NCBI GenBank assembly: GCA_014526335.1
Contig: JACTAT010000009.1
Location: forward strand, 1,402,717-1,466,716
Direction: 5' to 3'
DNA length: 64,000 nt
Source: Chrysaora quinquecirrha
Lineage: Eukaryota; Cnidaria; Scyphozoa; Semaeostomeae; Pelagiidae
Shown: positions 22,606 through 34,994 of the stretch, piece after piece
Position numbering within the stretch: position 1 is the stretch's first letter
Layout: each line of letters opens with the position of its first letter
Notes under the pieces: generated by a model
Told to the model about the DNA's origin: nothing
Databases searched by the model: none
The model's input: the letters and a program-made list of their open reading frames with translations, nothing else
Made by a program: the position numbers and the translations under genes

Positions 22606-22707
22606 TTTTTAGGCCCTGTGTTTGAATGATCAAGCAGAGCTTTATTCGCAGCATCAACTTTGTCCATCAGCTTTTCCTTTTCTCTTTCCAACATGTATAA
22701 GCGATCG
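22606..22707 (-). CDS. CCDC88C: CCDC88 exon 5 of block A (102 nt)
   Basis: Encodes DRLYMLEREKEKLMDKVDAA in the CCDC88 frame. With the preceding exon lost in this block, direct splicing from 23831 shifts it into a frame with an early TGA. Confidence 0.8.
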
Positions 22708-23255
22708 CTGTAGACAGAAAAGATGTTATCAAGAAGGTAAGTAGGTCTTAGAAAGATAATAGGAATCCAGGGTCATCTGCTTTCATGGATTAATTTCATC
22801 TCTACTATCGTTGAACTTGAGATTAGGGTAATGCAGCACAACCCCGTTCACACGGGCAACATATCATTTGGCTGCTGCCATTCCCGCTAGATGAACTTAT
22901 AAGCATATTTTGGGCCTGTCTCTTGATCCAGTTCAGGAGAAAAAATTGGTACAGTTCGAGATAAAGAGCAGTTTTTCCTCCACGGGAAATCGGAAATGGT
23001 TCGAGACAGCGAATTTTCGAAAATAACGGGATTCGAGATAGCAGATGATTTTTCTATACAAACCCTTATACGAAAACGGGGGGGGGGATCGAAAATCGTT
23101 CGAGATAGCGAATGTTCGATAGAGCGGGCAGTCGGGATAGCAGATGTCAACTGTACTTACATTTGAGGAACTACTCAATTTCGAATATTTCTGCCACTCA
23201 AACAATCAAGAATAAGGTCTCATTATTTGTAGTCAAAACTCATACTAATTGTGTG

Positions 23256-23500
23256 TTAGGCCCAGGCCAAACGATCAAACATTGTTCGTCAAATATCTGA
23301 AGTTTGCTTGTCAAAGATAGAGTTTAATCTTTCAGCCACAAGCAAATGTTTTTGAAGTTTTTAAAACATCGTGCAACAAACCTAGATCATTATTGCTTGT
23401 CAAGGAGTATTTAGCAGCGTGACCAAACGGTCAAACACTTCTTATAAAGCGAATTGCGAATGTTTGAACAACAATCTATGATAGTTTGGCCAGGGCCTTA
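23256..23500. mobile_element. MITE, GGCCAAACGATCAAACATTG family, block A
   Basis: Starts TTAGGCCCAGGCCAAACGAT and ends TTTGGCCAGGGCCTTA: imperfect inverted ends with a TTA flank. The interior repeats TTGCTTGTCAA-type motifs. Copies or fragments also lie at 39158-39431, 57057-57327, about 57690-57905, 58690-58890, 15447-15641, 28553-28808 and 44640-44850. Confidence 0.7.
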
Positions 23501-23830
23501 CGCTTGTATCAAATGTTTCATTGATTAGTTTTTACTTTGCTGACATGCAAATGTCTCTGTATAATAGCGATTTCCCCGGTCTAAAAAATGCAACGGCTCA
23601 TGTTATTCAAAATTCAGAATCTCAATGTTTTCAATGGCCCTGAATGTGCAGTGAGAATTGAGAAACAACAAAGGAGCTTCTGGTACTAAAATTTGACCAA
23701 AAGAGACCAAAAATAAGGAAAACTTCAAAAAAACAGGCCTGAGATAGGTTCTTCATAAAAATGCGTGTAAGTGTATCAATTATCTGCCCTAGTCGTGCCT
23801 ATAAAACATCGAATTTCCAAGGTATTTTAC

Positions 23831-23908
23831 CTGAGCAAGCAGTTTGTTTACTTGATCCATCAAGGCACGGTTCTCTTCCTCTAGCGTACCGTTCAACTGA
23901 ACCAGAAC
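23831..23908 (-). CDS. CCDC88C: CCDC88 exon 3 of block A (78 nt)
   Basis: Encodes VLVQLNGTLEEENRALMDQV then NKLLAQ. Donor CAG|GTAAAA. The exon that should follow is deleted in this block. Confidence 0.85.
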
Positions 23909-24525
23909 CTGAAGAAAGTTTCAATAGTAAATCACTAATGAAAAATAGCACAGAAATACTAGTCGTTGCGATGATCGCACGATTAGTGGTGTCATGATAG
24001 CCCGATCATCATGCGAGCAGTATGATGTTACGGAAACTATAGGCTTTAGACCTTCTGAGTTAAGAACATTTTTTAAACGTATATTCGTCGTACAAAACAA
24101 AACATTATGGCTTCATTTGTTATCTAGGTCTTTGTAGTGTTCTAAAGGGTTACGGTTTAGCGTGGGTAGGGTAGAGTTAAGGGTTATGGTTAAGATTTTG
24201 GTTTTCCCTTACGCATAGGATCACATTTTGTCTTTAAGCAGTAGGGAAAGTTCCATCTTATGAGATTGCTTTTGTTTTCGGAAGAAAACTAAAAAACTTT
24301 GACCTTGCAAGCGATGTGCAATTTTTGAAGCTGCAACATCCAAGACCTTAATAGCGAAGGTAAATGGTTAGTGTTATGGCTTTTGGGCTTTTAGGGTTTG
24401 GGATAAGAGATAAAATCTTGATTTTTCATTACGTATATAGTGACATTTTGTCTTAAGCAATAGGGAAGCATTCCCTCTAAATAGGAAAGTACTTTGGCTT
24501 ACTAGGAAACAAAGAAAAAGCTTAC

Positions 24526-24720
24526 CTCGCAACGATGTGCAATCTTTGTGGCTGAAACATCAAGGTCCTTGTAGTGTTCTTTAGCCTCGTTCATGTCATC
24601 TTGCATGATCTCGTAATCAGAACGAAGCAGATCCAAATCACTTTTCAAAGACTCGTTTTCAGTTTGAAGTGCTGCATTCTTTGCTGACAGTGCCTCGTTT
24701 TGATCGATAACTCGTGATTT
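24526..24720 (-). CDS. CCDC88C: CCDC88 exon 2 of block A (195 nt)
   Basis: Same product as 40655-40849 in block B, with the consensus donor GAG|GTAAGC. Includes HYKDLDVSATKIAHRCE. Confidence 0.85.
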
Positions 24721-25528
24721 CTAAAAAGGCAAGTTAAATTGTGAAAATAAAAGAAATGTAGCAAAGGTTCACAATTAGCTATATAGCTCACAGTGCGAAT
24801 AAATTTCACGTATTTTTTAACAAACTGTTTATAAGAAACCCTGACTCTTGAATGGCCAAAAATTTAAGCAACTCCAGTACTGGAAAATTTTTCAAAGAAA
24901 TTTTTCACCTCAGTGTGCGAAATTTTGCTTTTGCTTCCCATTTTATTTTATTATTTTTACGCAATCTTTAAACAGTAACAGAATTCAACAAACTTAATTG
25001 TTGCTATCAATATGTCTCACCAAGTAATTTTGTGACACACAGACAAATGGAATAGGCACAAGAATTCAAATAAGAGGGGGGATTTCTAAACCTGGAGAAT
25101 TTTCACAAAATAAATTCTTCACCTCAGTCTGCGAAATTTTTGCATTTACCTCCCATTAATATCATACATTATTATTACGTATTCTTTTATATACATTTTA
25201 TATACAGGTATGCATTTCAACAAACTTATTGCTGCTATGAATATGTCTCATCAAGCATTTATCACGTTAAAGTTTTTCTTTTTGAAATATCTTCGAAACG
25301 GCAAATGTCTGAACAAACAATTGACAAAATTGAAGTATAGGACCTTTGAGACAATATCATGACCAAAAATTTGGAAAAAATATTTTTTTCATTTTTTTGG
25401 GCCCAAAATCTTTCACATGACCCAATCTATGATTTACTACAGGTATTGCAGCGCTAATGAGAATGTAAACCCAATCAATTTTAGAAATTGATAATCAGAG
25501 AATATAGAGCGAGTTCAATGTGCCCATT

Positions 25529-26175
25529 CACGCTAGCGAATCTATTGTCACTACTGTGGTGGATAATCACTACTGTGGTGGTAATTTCTGCGTACTGTGG
25601 TGGTAGTTTCTGCGTACTGTGACAGATAATCACTACTGTGGTGGGTTATTTTGCTTGATGTGGTGGTAGTTTTTGCCTACTGTGGTGGATAATCACCGCT
25701 TGTGGTGGGTTATTATGCTTGACGTGGTTGGTTACTATGCTTGTTGTGGTGGTAGTTTTGGCGTACTGCGATGGATAATAACTACTGTGGTGGGTTATTA
25801 TGCTTGATGTGGTGGTATTTTGCGCCCTTTGGTGGTTTTGTTGTTTTTTCTTGCTTAAACTATAGAGTTTTGCTATGATTTCGTATTCACCAAATAAAGC
25901 ATTATAACCCACCACAAATAGTGATAACCCACCACAGTACGCAAAAACTACCACCACAACAAGCATAATAACCACCCACAGTAGTGATTATCCACCACAG
26001 TACGCAGAAACTACCACCACATCAAGCATAATAACCCACCACAAGTAATGATTATCCACCACAGTACGCAAAACTACCACCACAGCAAGCATAGTAACCC
26101 AACATATCAAGCATAATAACCCATCACAGTATTTTGATTATCCACCACAGTAGTGATTATAGATTCGCTAGCGTG
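25529..26175. mobile_element. Foldback element, block A
   Basis: 647 bp with perfect 15-bp outer ends CACGCTAGCGAATCT / AGATTCGCTAGCGTG. Both arms are tandem arrays of short units (TGTGGTGGATAATCACTAC on the left, its complement on the right) around a ~60-bp unique centre (CTTGCTTAAACTATAGAG). This is the form of Foldback-type elements: long inverted repeats built from tandem units. Confidence 0.8.
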
Positions 26176-26313
26176 CCATTTGAAACTAGTTAGGAATAGA
26201 AAGCTTAAGGTACCTTTACAAAAGTCACGGTAGTCAAAGAACAAAGAGTGATGGTAAGCATTCTGGAGGAACATCGAAATCAATCTCGAAAAATAAGAAT
26301 TCAATTTTCTAAC

Positions 26314-26398
26314 CTCTTTTTTCAGTAATTCTATCTGATCTTCAAGGTCTTTTGTTTGTCCATCTGATGGTTCTCTATTCTTGGATGACTGTGTTTCA
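26314..26398 (-). CDS. CCDC88C: CCDC88 exon 1 of block A (85 nt, intact)
   Basis: Same as the block B exon at 42446 but with six A's before the donor, giving LLKKE|GTTAGA and phase 0. This is the ancestral-looking version. Confidence 0.8.
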
Positions 26399-26648
26399 CT
26401 ACAAAAAAGATAAGAAGCTGTCTTCAGAATCATAAAAGAATGGATTCTACTGAGAGGTCAGGGATTTCACTTGCAGTTAAAGATACAAATTCAATTTCAA
26501 GTGACGAAAGCGTATAAACAGGCTTCAGGGGGGAAAACCGCTGAGATAAAACAACAGTTGAGAATACATCCGATTGCAATTTCTTAGAAATTTATTCGTA
26601 ATAGAGGCCACTCACTGTATAAAAGGCATATAGATATAAACACAATAA

Positions 26649-26995
26649 CGAATCTATATGCACCACTGTACAGTGGATACGCACTACTGTGGTGGTATTG
26701 TTTGTGTAATGTCGTGGATAAGTACTAGCTCTACAGTAGTGAACAGTAGGGATTATCCACCACAGTACGCAAAACATACTACCATATCAAGCATAATAAC
26801 CCACCACATCAAGCATAATAACTCACCCCAGTAGTGCGTATCCACTACAGTACGCAAAAAATACCCGCACATCAAGCATAATAACTCACCACATCAAGTA
26901 TAGTAACCCACCAAAGTAGCGCGTCTTCACTACAGTACGCATAAAATACCACCAAAGTAGCGCGTATCCACTACAGTAGTGCATATAGATTCGCT
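26649..26995. mobile_element. Second, smaller foldback element, block A
   Basis: Left end GAATCTATATGCACCACTGT and right end ACTACAGTAGTGCATATAGATTC, with arms of TGGTGGATA / TATCCACCA units as in the larger element about 470 bp away. It shares the CTAGC-containing right end (ATAGATTCGCTAGC). Confidence 0.65.
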
Positions 26996-28552
26996 AGCTT
27001 GTGTAAAGGCAGTTACAGAAAATAAAAAAGATCCGTAAAATAGTTAACGAAAGAATTAAGGCTGTTAAGCGTTAAGATTGTTGGTTGTTAGATGGTGGTT
27101 AGAATTGGAATTATAAGACAAAGTTAGTTGAATTAGTTAAAAAAGGTTAAAAGTGCTCTGAAGAGTTAAACCAAAAAGAAATATTATTAGTTATGGTTAG
27201 TATATTGTTGAGAATATTGCTGCGAAGAGTTAGTTTTAGTTTTTTAAAGGTTAATCGTTATATTTCTACCGCTGAATTTGGCCTGGTCCCAATAGGGGTC
27301 CCAATTGGGGGTACTTGATCCTAACATGTGTATAATGTGCTTCTGACTACTTATTTCCATTGTTTCTACTATACTATTAACAATTTCACTCCTTAAACAC
27401 CCATTTCTGGGAGTTCGATGTGCATTCCGCTACCCAATGTTTAGAAAGCATGGCTATAGACGCACCTATTACACCTATCAATATCAACAAGGTTTTGCAC
27501 CTATCACTCAAGGTTATTTGTCGAAAATTGGACACTGTTTTTATGAATATTTGAACAAAACCCATATGGGGGCGCATAAAACTTCTGCAAACATTAGGTC
27601 CCCCACGGGATTATCAAATCCACTGTAAGCTTCAGCTAGTATCGAGAATTGTACCAGAAGTTGCCTTGAGTTAAGCTGAAGAAAGCAACACTCTACTAAA
27701 ACTTGTACGAAATATTCCTCATTATTCGTCATAATTATAAAAATAAGGGAATTAAAAATTTGCTTTTCAGTTGATAATGTTTATAGCAAACCCTCTCACC
27801 GTTCCATCATCTGGTTGATGTTGTTGCTATCAATGCAATTAGAGAAGAAACGGTTGACTCTAACGTTAGCTGTCTTAGGCCCCTGTTAAACGATCAAACG
27901 ATCCTGGTTTAAAAAGTTGCTTTTCACACTAGTACTGTTCGATCACGTTGTAAAACATTGATCGCTCGTCTAAGGCATTTTTCACAATAATTCTGTACAA
28001 CTTTGGCATGTTCTTTTATCAGTAAACCCAGGAATACGAAATCTGAAAGAAATCTCTTACACGTTTTTCGAAAGGTCGGAGATCCCAAAATATAAGCAGC
28101 ATTATATTTTAGATACATAACAGTTAGACTGTATTAACAATTGAGCAAGAGTTAGTAGGTAAAATGTTATAAATTGTTTAGAATACCACATCACCCAATG
28201 AGCCAAAACACGAACTAACACCTCGTTATGAGGCTTTCCCAAAAACGAATGACCCAGTGAACCGCCCCGCGAACACTGAGCAATATTTGTTCGTGAATTT
28301 GATTTTCCAATTTCCCCTCTGTTCCTCAGTTCTCGGCCAAGAATCAGCAAAAAACGAGACAACTTGTAGCTACACCTGAACAAATATAATGTTTAGAAAA
28401 GTCCTGATGTTAAATACCAAATATAAATTAGTTTTATGCATATATTAAATCAACGCTTTATCTACAACACTGGTCTTTTAGCTAAGGATGATGACAGTTT
28501 TGATAAATGACTATTTACTTCTGAATGCAAAAAAGCTTAGCTACAGCCCGTA

Positions 28553-28808
28553 TTACGCCCTGACCAAACGATCAAACATTGCTGATAAAACTTTTGAGAT
28601 TTGCTTCTATAACAAAACGTTTGACCGTTTGGCCACGTCACAAAACATTGCTCGCCAACAATTCGACAGCAATGTTTTGCAAGTTTTCCGAAAACAATGC
28701 TGTGGAATTCTTCACCAGCAATTGTTTTGTGACGTGGTAAGACGGACAAATATTGCTTGTAAAGCAAATCTCAAATGTTTGGCAATGTTTAATCGTTTTA
28801 CCAGGGTC
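28553..28808. mobile_element. MITE of the same family at the A/B junction
   Basis: Begins CCCTGACCAAACGATCAAAC and ends TCGTTTTACCAGGGTC. It sits at the boundary between block A and block B. Its right part is shared with the start of block A (15447-15641), and a relative at 44640-44850 lies just beyond the end of block B. Confidence 0.65.
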
Positions 28809-30886
28809 TTTTTCCCGCATCTCCATCAGATCTGCGCGCCTTCTTAAACGCAACAGACAAAAAATCTTGACAAAAAATCCATTTGTTTGTCATGCGAAAA
28901 AAGCAAATTTAGCTTTGGCTGAGTACTACGCAGTACCTACGTGAATACAAAGGGGCGCGAGCATTGGGAGGATTGAGAGATCGCTAGCCCCCAACTTCTG
29001 AATCTTAAAGAGTTTTCCCAGCCACAGCCACTGGTATTTCCAGCCCCACGTTTGTCAGGGACCCTAGAGTAAGCTATTTGAAAATTACCGGCAACAACTA
29101 ATGAAAACACGAGAAACCTGAGCATTTCAAGAACTTACCCGAAAAAAGCCATAACTTAGTTTACCTAACAATACCGATAAATACTTTAGCATGAAACACG
29201 ACCTAAGAGTGTTATCTTGAAATATTGTACAACTAAAACAATAATCGTTATTAAAAGCAAAATTCAAAACTTGGAAATAAAATCAAAATCTAAGAAAATC
29301 AAAGTAAGAAACAGCGCAATTTCGCTGCAGCCCTACTCAAAATTGATTAACAGTTGGGTTGCTTGGACGATATCCCACCCCAATGTTTTTACGAGGTTTA
29401 CTAATTGAAAATATGAAGGGAAAAGTCTCGAATTGGAGGCATACGTAATCAAACGATTTATAAGGTTTGCAGGGAGGTAATAGTCTGTGTGCAGACTTAA
29501 CTATCCATTGCGAAGGAGCGCCTATGAGGGGCTAGGGAGGTAATAGTTGAGTAGGGCCTGCGGCGCGATTTCGCTTTAAAATAAACTAAATACACACTGA
29601 AATGTTCCTATCACGAGTTCACTCTAAAACATGTTGAAACCGTAAAAACCGTTGTTAAAAATAGTTCTTATTGGTGTTAGGTCTAATACAGTGCACGTAT
29701 ATAAATACAAAATGCTTAAGAATGTGGAAAATTGTAGAAGAAAATCCACTGTCAAAATACACCACTTATGAAATGTAGCGACGGCTTCAAAATAAAAAAG
29801 ATCTTGGAACAAAATTACAACGTAACACCCAAGTATTGATTTGATTGCCTAGACCGCTTCTGCATGGTCACGATAAGACCAGGATGCTTTGAAAGATTAT
29901 ATTAACCAGGATGCTTTGCAGGATAATGCAAATTAGAATGCATTGCACAGTACAGTTTAGTAAACAAAAGGCTTCATGAAGCTAACCCAAATTTTATTAG
30001 GCCAACGACATTATGTCTAAAATTCTTCTGATTTCTAAGACCATTGAAGAAAGCCTTTCAAGATAGTTCGAGGGCAGATCGGATTGACAAATAAGCAACA
30101 ACTTATTTAAAGTCTAAATTTGCGACATTTTCCTTAAAGATTGGCTTGGAATAGAGAAGAAATGAGATCAGATAAGAAGTAACCCAAGAGGCCAAAATCT
30201 TGTAATGCTTCGGGAACATACACCAGGGAGCTGTTTGTAGCCCTATTTATTACAGTACGCCAACCCGGGTTAGTTTTTGTAGTGTGAATGCAACTTACCC
30301 GAGTTCGCTCAAAGTTAAACCAATCAGAGATAAGTTTAAAAACTAACCCGGTTTAGTCTAAGCGCGAAACTGGGGCTGGCCCGGGTTTGTTCCTGTGTTG
30401 AGCATGCCCACTGCGGTGTTATATGCGTGTTATGGTTAATCCAGTTTCGCCCCAGATCAGCGCTTAAACTACAAACCATAAAACAAGAGGTTAACTAACC
30501 CGGTTTTAGTTAAGGCAATGTTAACAGGGCTTATGTTAAATCGACTTGAGAAAACAGTCTATGTCGGTTTTGTATATCTCCAGCTGAATTCCAGCATGAT
30601 TCCAGTATAACAAATTTCAGATATAACGAGTGTATGTTCGATATAGTGCACTAAATTTCCGACCTCTTTAATAAAAAATTTTGTACAACTTCTTTGTTTC
30701 TCTAGGCTTAACGGAGTCTAAACGTAACGAGAATTTCGCTGGTACCTTTCAGATTCGTTAAGCCGGAATTCAACTGTATTATATTCCACACATCTGCACA
30801 GAACGCCATTAATTTAACCAAATAACCCCTTACAGACAAGTCAGTCATCTTCAATGCGAAATAACACAAAAAACTTCACGAGGTAT

Positions 30887-31378
30887 TTAAACATTACCAT
30901 AATCATACCACAACTTCTTCTTCCCAGCTTTTTCATGACTACCTGGTTTACTATCTGGTTTTCTAGAGTTCGAATTCGCCCCCGAAGATGGGTTATTCTG
31001 ATTATCAGGTTCATTTGGGGTGCTGGCAACATCTTGTGGTCGTTGTCGACTATAGCTTTCTCCATTGCTTGATCTTCTGGACAAAGGCCTCGCTCTGACT
31101 TCCTGGTTACCTAGAGTACCCTCTTTTCTTGGGGTTCTTTGATCAGCTTCGGGGAGATCATCAGCGCCCTCTTTCTCCGCCGGTTGATAGAAAAGACTGC
31201 TCCTTGCCAACAGGGGTGAGCTTCTCATGGTGGAGTCTTCCGATCTGACGTCACTTGAGATCGATCTCGGGGTGCTTTGTGAACCGCTGGATTCTCTTCT
31301 ATGTGCACTGGTTATGTTTTTTACAATTTCCGTTTGAAATGATACTTTTCGAGGTTCTATTGGCTTGGCGTCTGTATA
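30887..31378 (-). CDS. CCDC88C: CCDC88 terminal exon of block B, PDZ-ligand tail
   Basis: Begins YTDAKPIEPRKVSFQTEIVK, runs through a Ser/Arg/Pro-rich region, and ends KKKLWYDYGNV and a stop. KVSF fits the RVxF consensus for protein phosphatase 1 docking. The last four residues form a PDZ ligand as in Daple. Block A has two more residues (SA) before LWYDYGNV from a 6-bp in-frame difference. Confidence 0.85.
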   Translation of the reverse strand, partial: YTDAKPIEPRKVSFQTEIVKNITSAHRRESSGSQSTPRSISSDVRSEDSTMRSSPLLARSSLFYQPAEKEGADDLPEADQRTPRKEGTLGNQEVRARPLSRRSSNGESYSRQRPQDVASTPNEPDNQNNPSSGANSNSRKPDSKPGSHEKAGKKKLWYDYGNV

Positions 31379-31451
31379 CTTGAAAGAAATAGAATTCAAA
31401 AATATCGTGTAAAGGAAAAAATATTCAAATATTTTACAAGTAAATCCTCAC

Positions 31452-31481
31452 CAAGATCTGTTGGTGGACAGGAAGCCCACT
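31452..31481 (-). CDS. CCDC88C: CCDC88 micro-exon of block B (30 nt)
   Basis: Encodes SGLPVHQQIL. Acceptor CTGCACTTTAG, donor TTG|GTGAGG. Phase 0 on both sides and conserved in both blocks. Confidence 0.6.
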
Positions 31482-31826
31482 CTAAAGTGCAGTGAAATCT
31501 TTTCCATGAATAAGATTAAAAAGTTTTTTCGAGAGGGCACAAGGAAACCAGAGAGAGCAAAATGCTAACGGACCACAAATAAGAAATCGACAAAGAATTT
31601 ATTTTACTCATTGAAATCATTTCACTACACTTTAGAATGGGCTTCTTGTGGTCGGTTTCGAAAAAACGTCATGTGGGTTCTAGTGCGTTTCCATCCGTAT
31701 CTGGTCACCTTAATCATTTTTGTCTATTTCTCATGTTTATAATCGGCAAGGAAAAAGCTTTTAACAATGTTCAAAGATGTTTTTTGCATTCATCGCAATC
31801 TTGAAGTTCAACTCAAAGACTACACA

Positions 31827-32170
31827 TTTTTTTTTTTTTTTTTTCCATTTATTTTAATTCGAGAAAATACTATAGCTTTCTAAAACAGAATGCTAATCTA
31901 GCTCGAAAAAAAAAATTTAAATAAATACATAATTATTTTTTCTAATTTTTTAATTTTTTTCAATATTTAATGCATTATAAATAAAATATAGAAAATTCAC
32001 CATTACGATTTACATAGATAACAAAAGCATAGCCCCCCATCCCAGGCATTGATAAGGCGTTTGAATGCTTTGAGATTTTGTTCAGATTTGATATGGGAGG
32101 GCAGATTATTCCATACAGTCGGTCCAAGCGATCTTAAACTGTTTGTTCCAAAAGTAGTCTGATTTGGCCA
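31827..32170 (-). mobile_element. 5'-truncated LINE insertion (block B only)
   Basis: A run of 18 T's (the poly-A tail of a minus-strand copy) opens the insert. The reverse complement encodes SLRSLGPTVWNNLPSHIKSE and FKRLINAWDG, the usual C-terminal end of non-LTR retrotransposon reverse-transcriptase polyproteins, followed by an AT-rich 3' UTR. Block A has the uninterrupted site at about 18655. Confidence 0.8.
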
Positions 32171-32260
32171 TTACTGTTTTCTTATAACCCACAATTCACA
32201 AAAAAGATGTACATAACTACATAAATACCGAATGGAGAAAACAAGTTAATAATAACATAC

Positions 32261-32445
32261 CACAACAATATCAGAATCCTCCTGTGATAAATTACTGCCT
32301 TCTCGCACATGCGCTGGAGGTGTCCCTGTTATCATCCTCTTCGTCACACGTACTCTTTGTACAGGGCTGTTTTCGGTCTCGCCTCGATACCCAGTGACGC
32401 TGAAAGCAACCTCGTTTTGACCGCTGGCTGTTGACGGGTTACTCA
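32261..32445 (-). CDS. CCDC88C: CCDC88 exon 9 of block B (185 nt)
   Basis: Encodes SNPSTASGQNEVAFSVTGYR, then VTKRMITGTPPAHVREGSNL and SQEDSDIVV. Donor GTG|GTATGT. Identical in protein to the block A exon over the stretches compared. Confidence 0.85.
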
Positions 32446-33094
32446 CTGACAGAAATGAAAGAAAGTACATTGAAAGGGCGATTAAATGCTGGAGGCTTGA
32501 GTAACAGATAGGAAGACTTCAAAACACATATATGAACAGAAAACTTTTTTTTCACAATGGTATCAACCTAATCATCCAAGTCTAGAGTGTTTTAGCCCTT
32601 CTTTGAGGTTTTGTATAATATTATTTGGCTATTTTTCTGTTTTCGCAGTATTCTGATTCTTTCCTTCCTTTCTTTCTACTCTCTGCTTCTTTTATTCCCC
32701 CCTCCCGCAGCTCTTTCTCTGCGGTGACAGGTGAATTGGCCGGAAATTGTATTTTCCGTTTCAATCACAGACCTTAAAGGTGAAGTAGATCAAGGGCCAA
32801 TGCACTAAACCCAACTTTCTGGTGTTTGCTCCTGGTGAGTATTAAGAATTATTGATAAAATTTCAAACCAGTGAAAGGCTTTCGAACATGCGCCTAGGGC
32901 CCTTAACAGACGAGGAACGGCACGTTGTTCTGCTCAGGCAGTTAATGAAAGGGTTTGTTCTTCTAAACCAATTCTTTTTTCGGTAGCCTTCTTTTTTCGG
33001 AATGTATGTTTTTCGAAGCAATTCTTGTGAAAACGGCAGGTTTTTGAGCTCTGCTAAACCTTCTGCTATCAAAAGCAAAAGGTTTCTGAGACTT

Positions 33095-33530
33095 TCATTT
33101 TAATGTAAACAGTGTTTTTATAATTCACCTATTCTTATTGTTAATGTTTTATTTTATTTTATATTTTAATTTAACGGCCCAAGAAATCATAAGCTCTGCT
33201 TCTCTTGGGTCGTATAGTATACAATATTTTTGTACCTTGTAATTAGGATTGTATACTATGAAAAAAGTTGAATTGAATTGAATTGAATTTCGAGAGATTC
33301 GGTTTGCGGTTCGAACGAGCCTGCAATTTTAATAGTTGCAAGGAGGCATCCCTCGGGTGTGAGGACGACGCATCCCAATGGGTGCGAGGACGAGACAAGC
33401 AAGAATTTTGGCGCGAAAGTTTTCGGAATTCCAGAATTCCTGCATTTTATAAGTCGTAGATTCTGTTTTTTGAAGCTCTCTGTTTTCGAAATTCGGAAGA
33501 TTTTGAAGGTTCAGACCAACACGCCCAGAA
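33095..33530 (+). mobile_element. Probable LINE 3' tail ending in (GAATT)n (block B only)
   Basis: AT-rich sequence with an inverted pair GGCCCAAGAAATCATAAG / CTTCTCTTGGGTCGTATA, then TGTATACTATGAAAAAAG and a (TTGAA)n microsatellite near 33263-33292, as in CR1/L2-like 3' ends. Absent from block A. Right limit uncertain. Confidence 0.45.
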
Positions 33531-33578
33531 ACTTATAAGAAATAATTTAATTATAATGAAATTAGGAAATTTACCGAC

Positions 33579-33806
33579 CTGTCGATTTGCTACTTGCAAC
33601 ACTTGCTTTGCGCATATTTGGGAGACTGAGATTATCCTCATCGTGAGCAGCAGATGACATTTTCCTTGCCTCGTCATCAGATCGAGAATGCGCTATCATT
33701 TCCATACTGCGAGGTCGGTGGATATTCTTACGCAGCGGAACACGATATATCGCAGAGGGAGCAATGAACTCTGATTTAGGCCTAGCTCTTCTGTCATTGT
33801 CGCTTC
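33579..33806 (-). CDS. CCDC88C: CCDC88 exon 8 of block B (228 nt)
   Basis: Encodes SDNDRRARPKSEFIAPSAIY, RVPLRKNIHRPRSMEMIAHS and on to NMRKASVASSKST. The donor is CAG|GTCGGT; block A has CAG|GTAAGT. The next GT is 4 bases on and would break the frame, so the block B donor is impaired. Confidence 0.8.
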
Positions 33807-34994
33807 CTGATGAAAACAAACAAAATTCATGTTGAATGTTAACGTATAACAAAGGAACACATTTTTGTTTCATTTGACAGATCTATTTAGATTTTTCAGG
33901 CATTTTGATGATTACCTGCATACTTATATTCTTGCGGGTATTTTACTGAAAAACAAACTAAAATCTCCACCTTGACTTTGCTTATACCCAACGAGACCAC
34001 TTTTAATCAGTAGTTCAGGTGTTTCAAAAATAAGCAAAGTTCTCTAGTTTCTAATACCTAGTTTCCACAGGGACTGATCCCAAAAACGTCACGATAGGCT
34101 TTTGTTCAGGGTACGTTTGGATCCGTTCCTTTGCGGGAACGGCATCGTTTCTTTTTTGGTACGCCAGGAAGCGGATCTACTTGGATCCGTTCCGATCTGT
34201 TCCCGTTACCGCAATTAAATTTTCATATCGGATCCGAAAGGTATGGATCTTTTGGATCCGTTTCTTTTCTCTTGTGCAAACGGGGTCTACATCTTCTTAG
34301 TATTTTACTTTGTAGTTACGGCCTTAAATTTTCTTCATATGTATTTTCGACGACAAATTACAATTCAGCAATTATACGTTGATCTAGATGCAAACTATTA
34401 TTCCCCTAGCTTTCGGGTCTTATTTTTTATGAATGCTAAAAGGTTTGAAAATTCTAATGATTTAGGGTGTAACCCCGAATGATAGGGGCAGATCTCTTCA
34501 AAATTTTCAAACTTTTTATCTTTATTTAATGGAGAGTTTATGAAGAATATGAAAATATGTACATACAACAAAGCCTTTATGCTGAATTTGAATTGGGAGT
34601 CCACAATACTAAAGGTCTTTGGTTGGTTGAAATACCGTATTAACTCGATTAAGCGCCCGGGCGCTTATTAAAAAATCCGTCTCAAACAGGAGCAATTATT
34701 TGCATTTTATGAATAAACGGTTCGAAGACAAATATGGCTTGCAGCAGCTAGCGAAAGGTGTCCCTTGATTCATCCCAGCAAGAGCTTTCACATACACTAT
34801 CAAAAGAGTGGTTGGGACCAACCTGGTTGGTAGCTCAGTCTAAAGGGGGTGGGGCGCTTATTCGAGGGAGGCGCCTATTCAAGGAAAAACGGTACATTAC
34901 TTTGTGTTCGATGGTGGGACTCCGCAGCAAGTCCGGCAAATGTTCCAACAATTATAGAAAGGTGAAGTTAACTATTAAAAGGAAAATCAGTTAC

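Larger units (their letters stand above)
17702..26398 (-). pseudogene. CCDC88C: CCDC88 3' half, block A: exons intact but two are missing
   Basis: Nine of the eleven exons seen in block B are here with open frames and good splice sites. The 68-nt exon and the 61-nt exon are gone. Without the first, the exon at 22606 is read out of frame and meets a TGA within it. No other in-order choice of A exons restores the frame. A transcript running through A alone would thus be truncated before the PDZ-ligand tail. The good codon preservation of the remaining exons means the duplication is recent, or that A is an allelic copy misplaced by assembly. Confidence 0.65.
15445..28175. repeat. Repeat block A: second copy of the CCDC88 3' half
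   Basis: About 12.7 kb that is highly similar, in the same order and orientation, to 28615-44195 (block B). The offset grows from about 13.17 kb at the left to about 16.1 kb at the right because of insertions and replacements in B. Homology includes exons, introns, foldback elements and simple repeats. Non-shared segments in A include an LTR remnant near 20.28-20.64 kb and a 757-bp-spaced duplication. Homology is lost to the right of about 28175. Confidence 0.9.

Noticed and set aside
25550..26160. CRISPR-like array of short repeats
   Set aside because: Units are contiguous without unique spacers, reverse orientation midway, and the DNA is eukaryotic: it is a foldback element.
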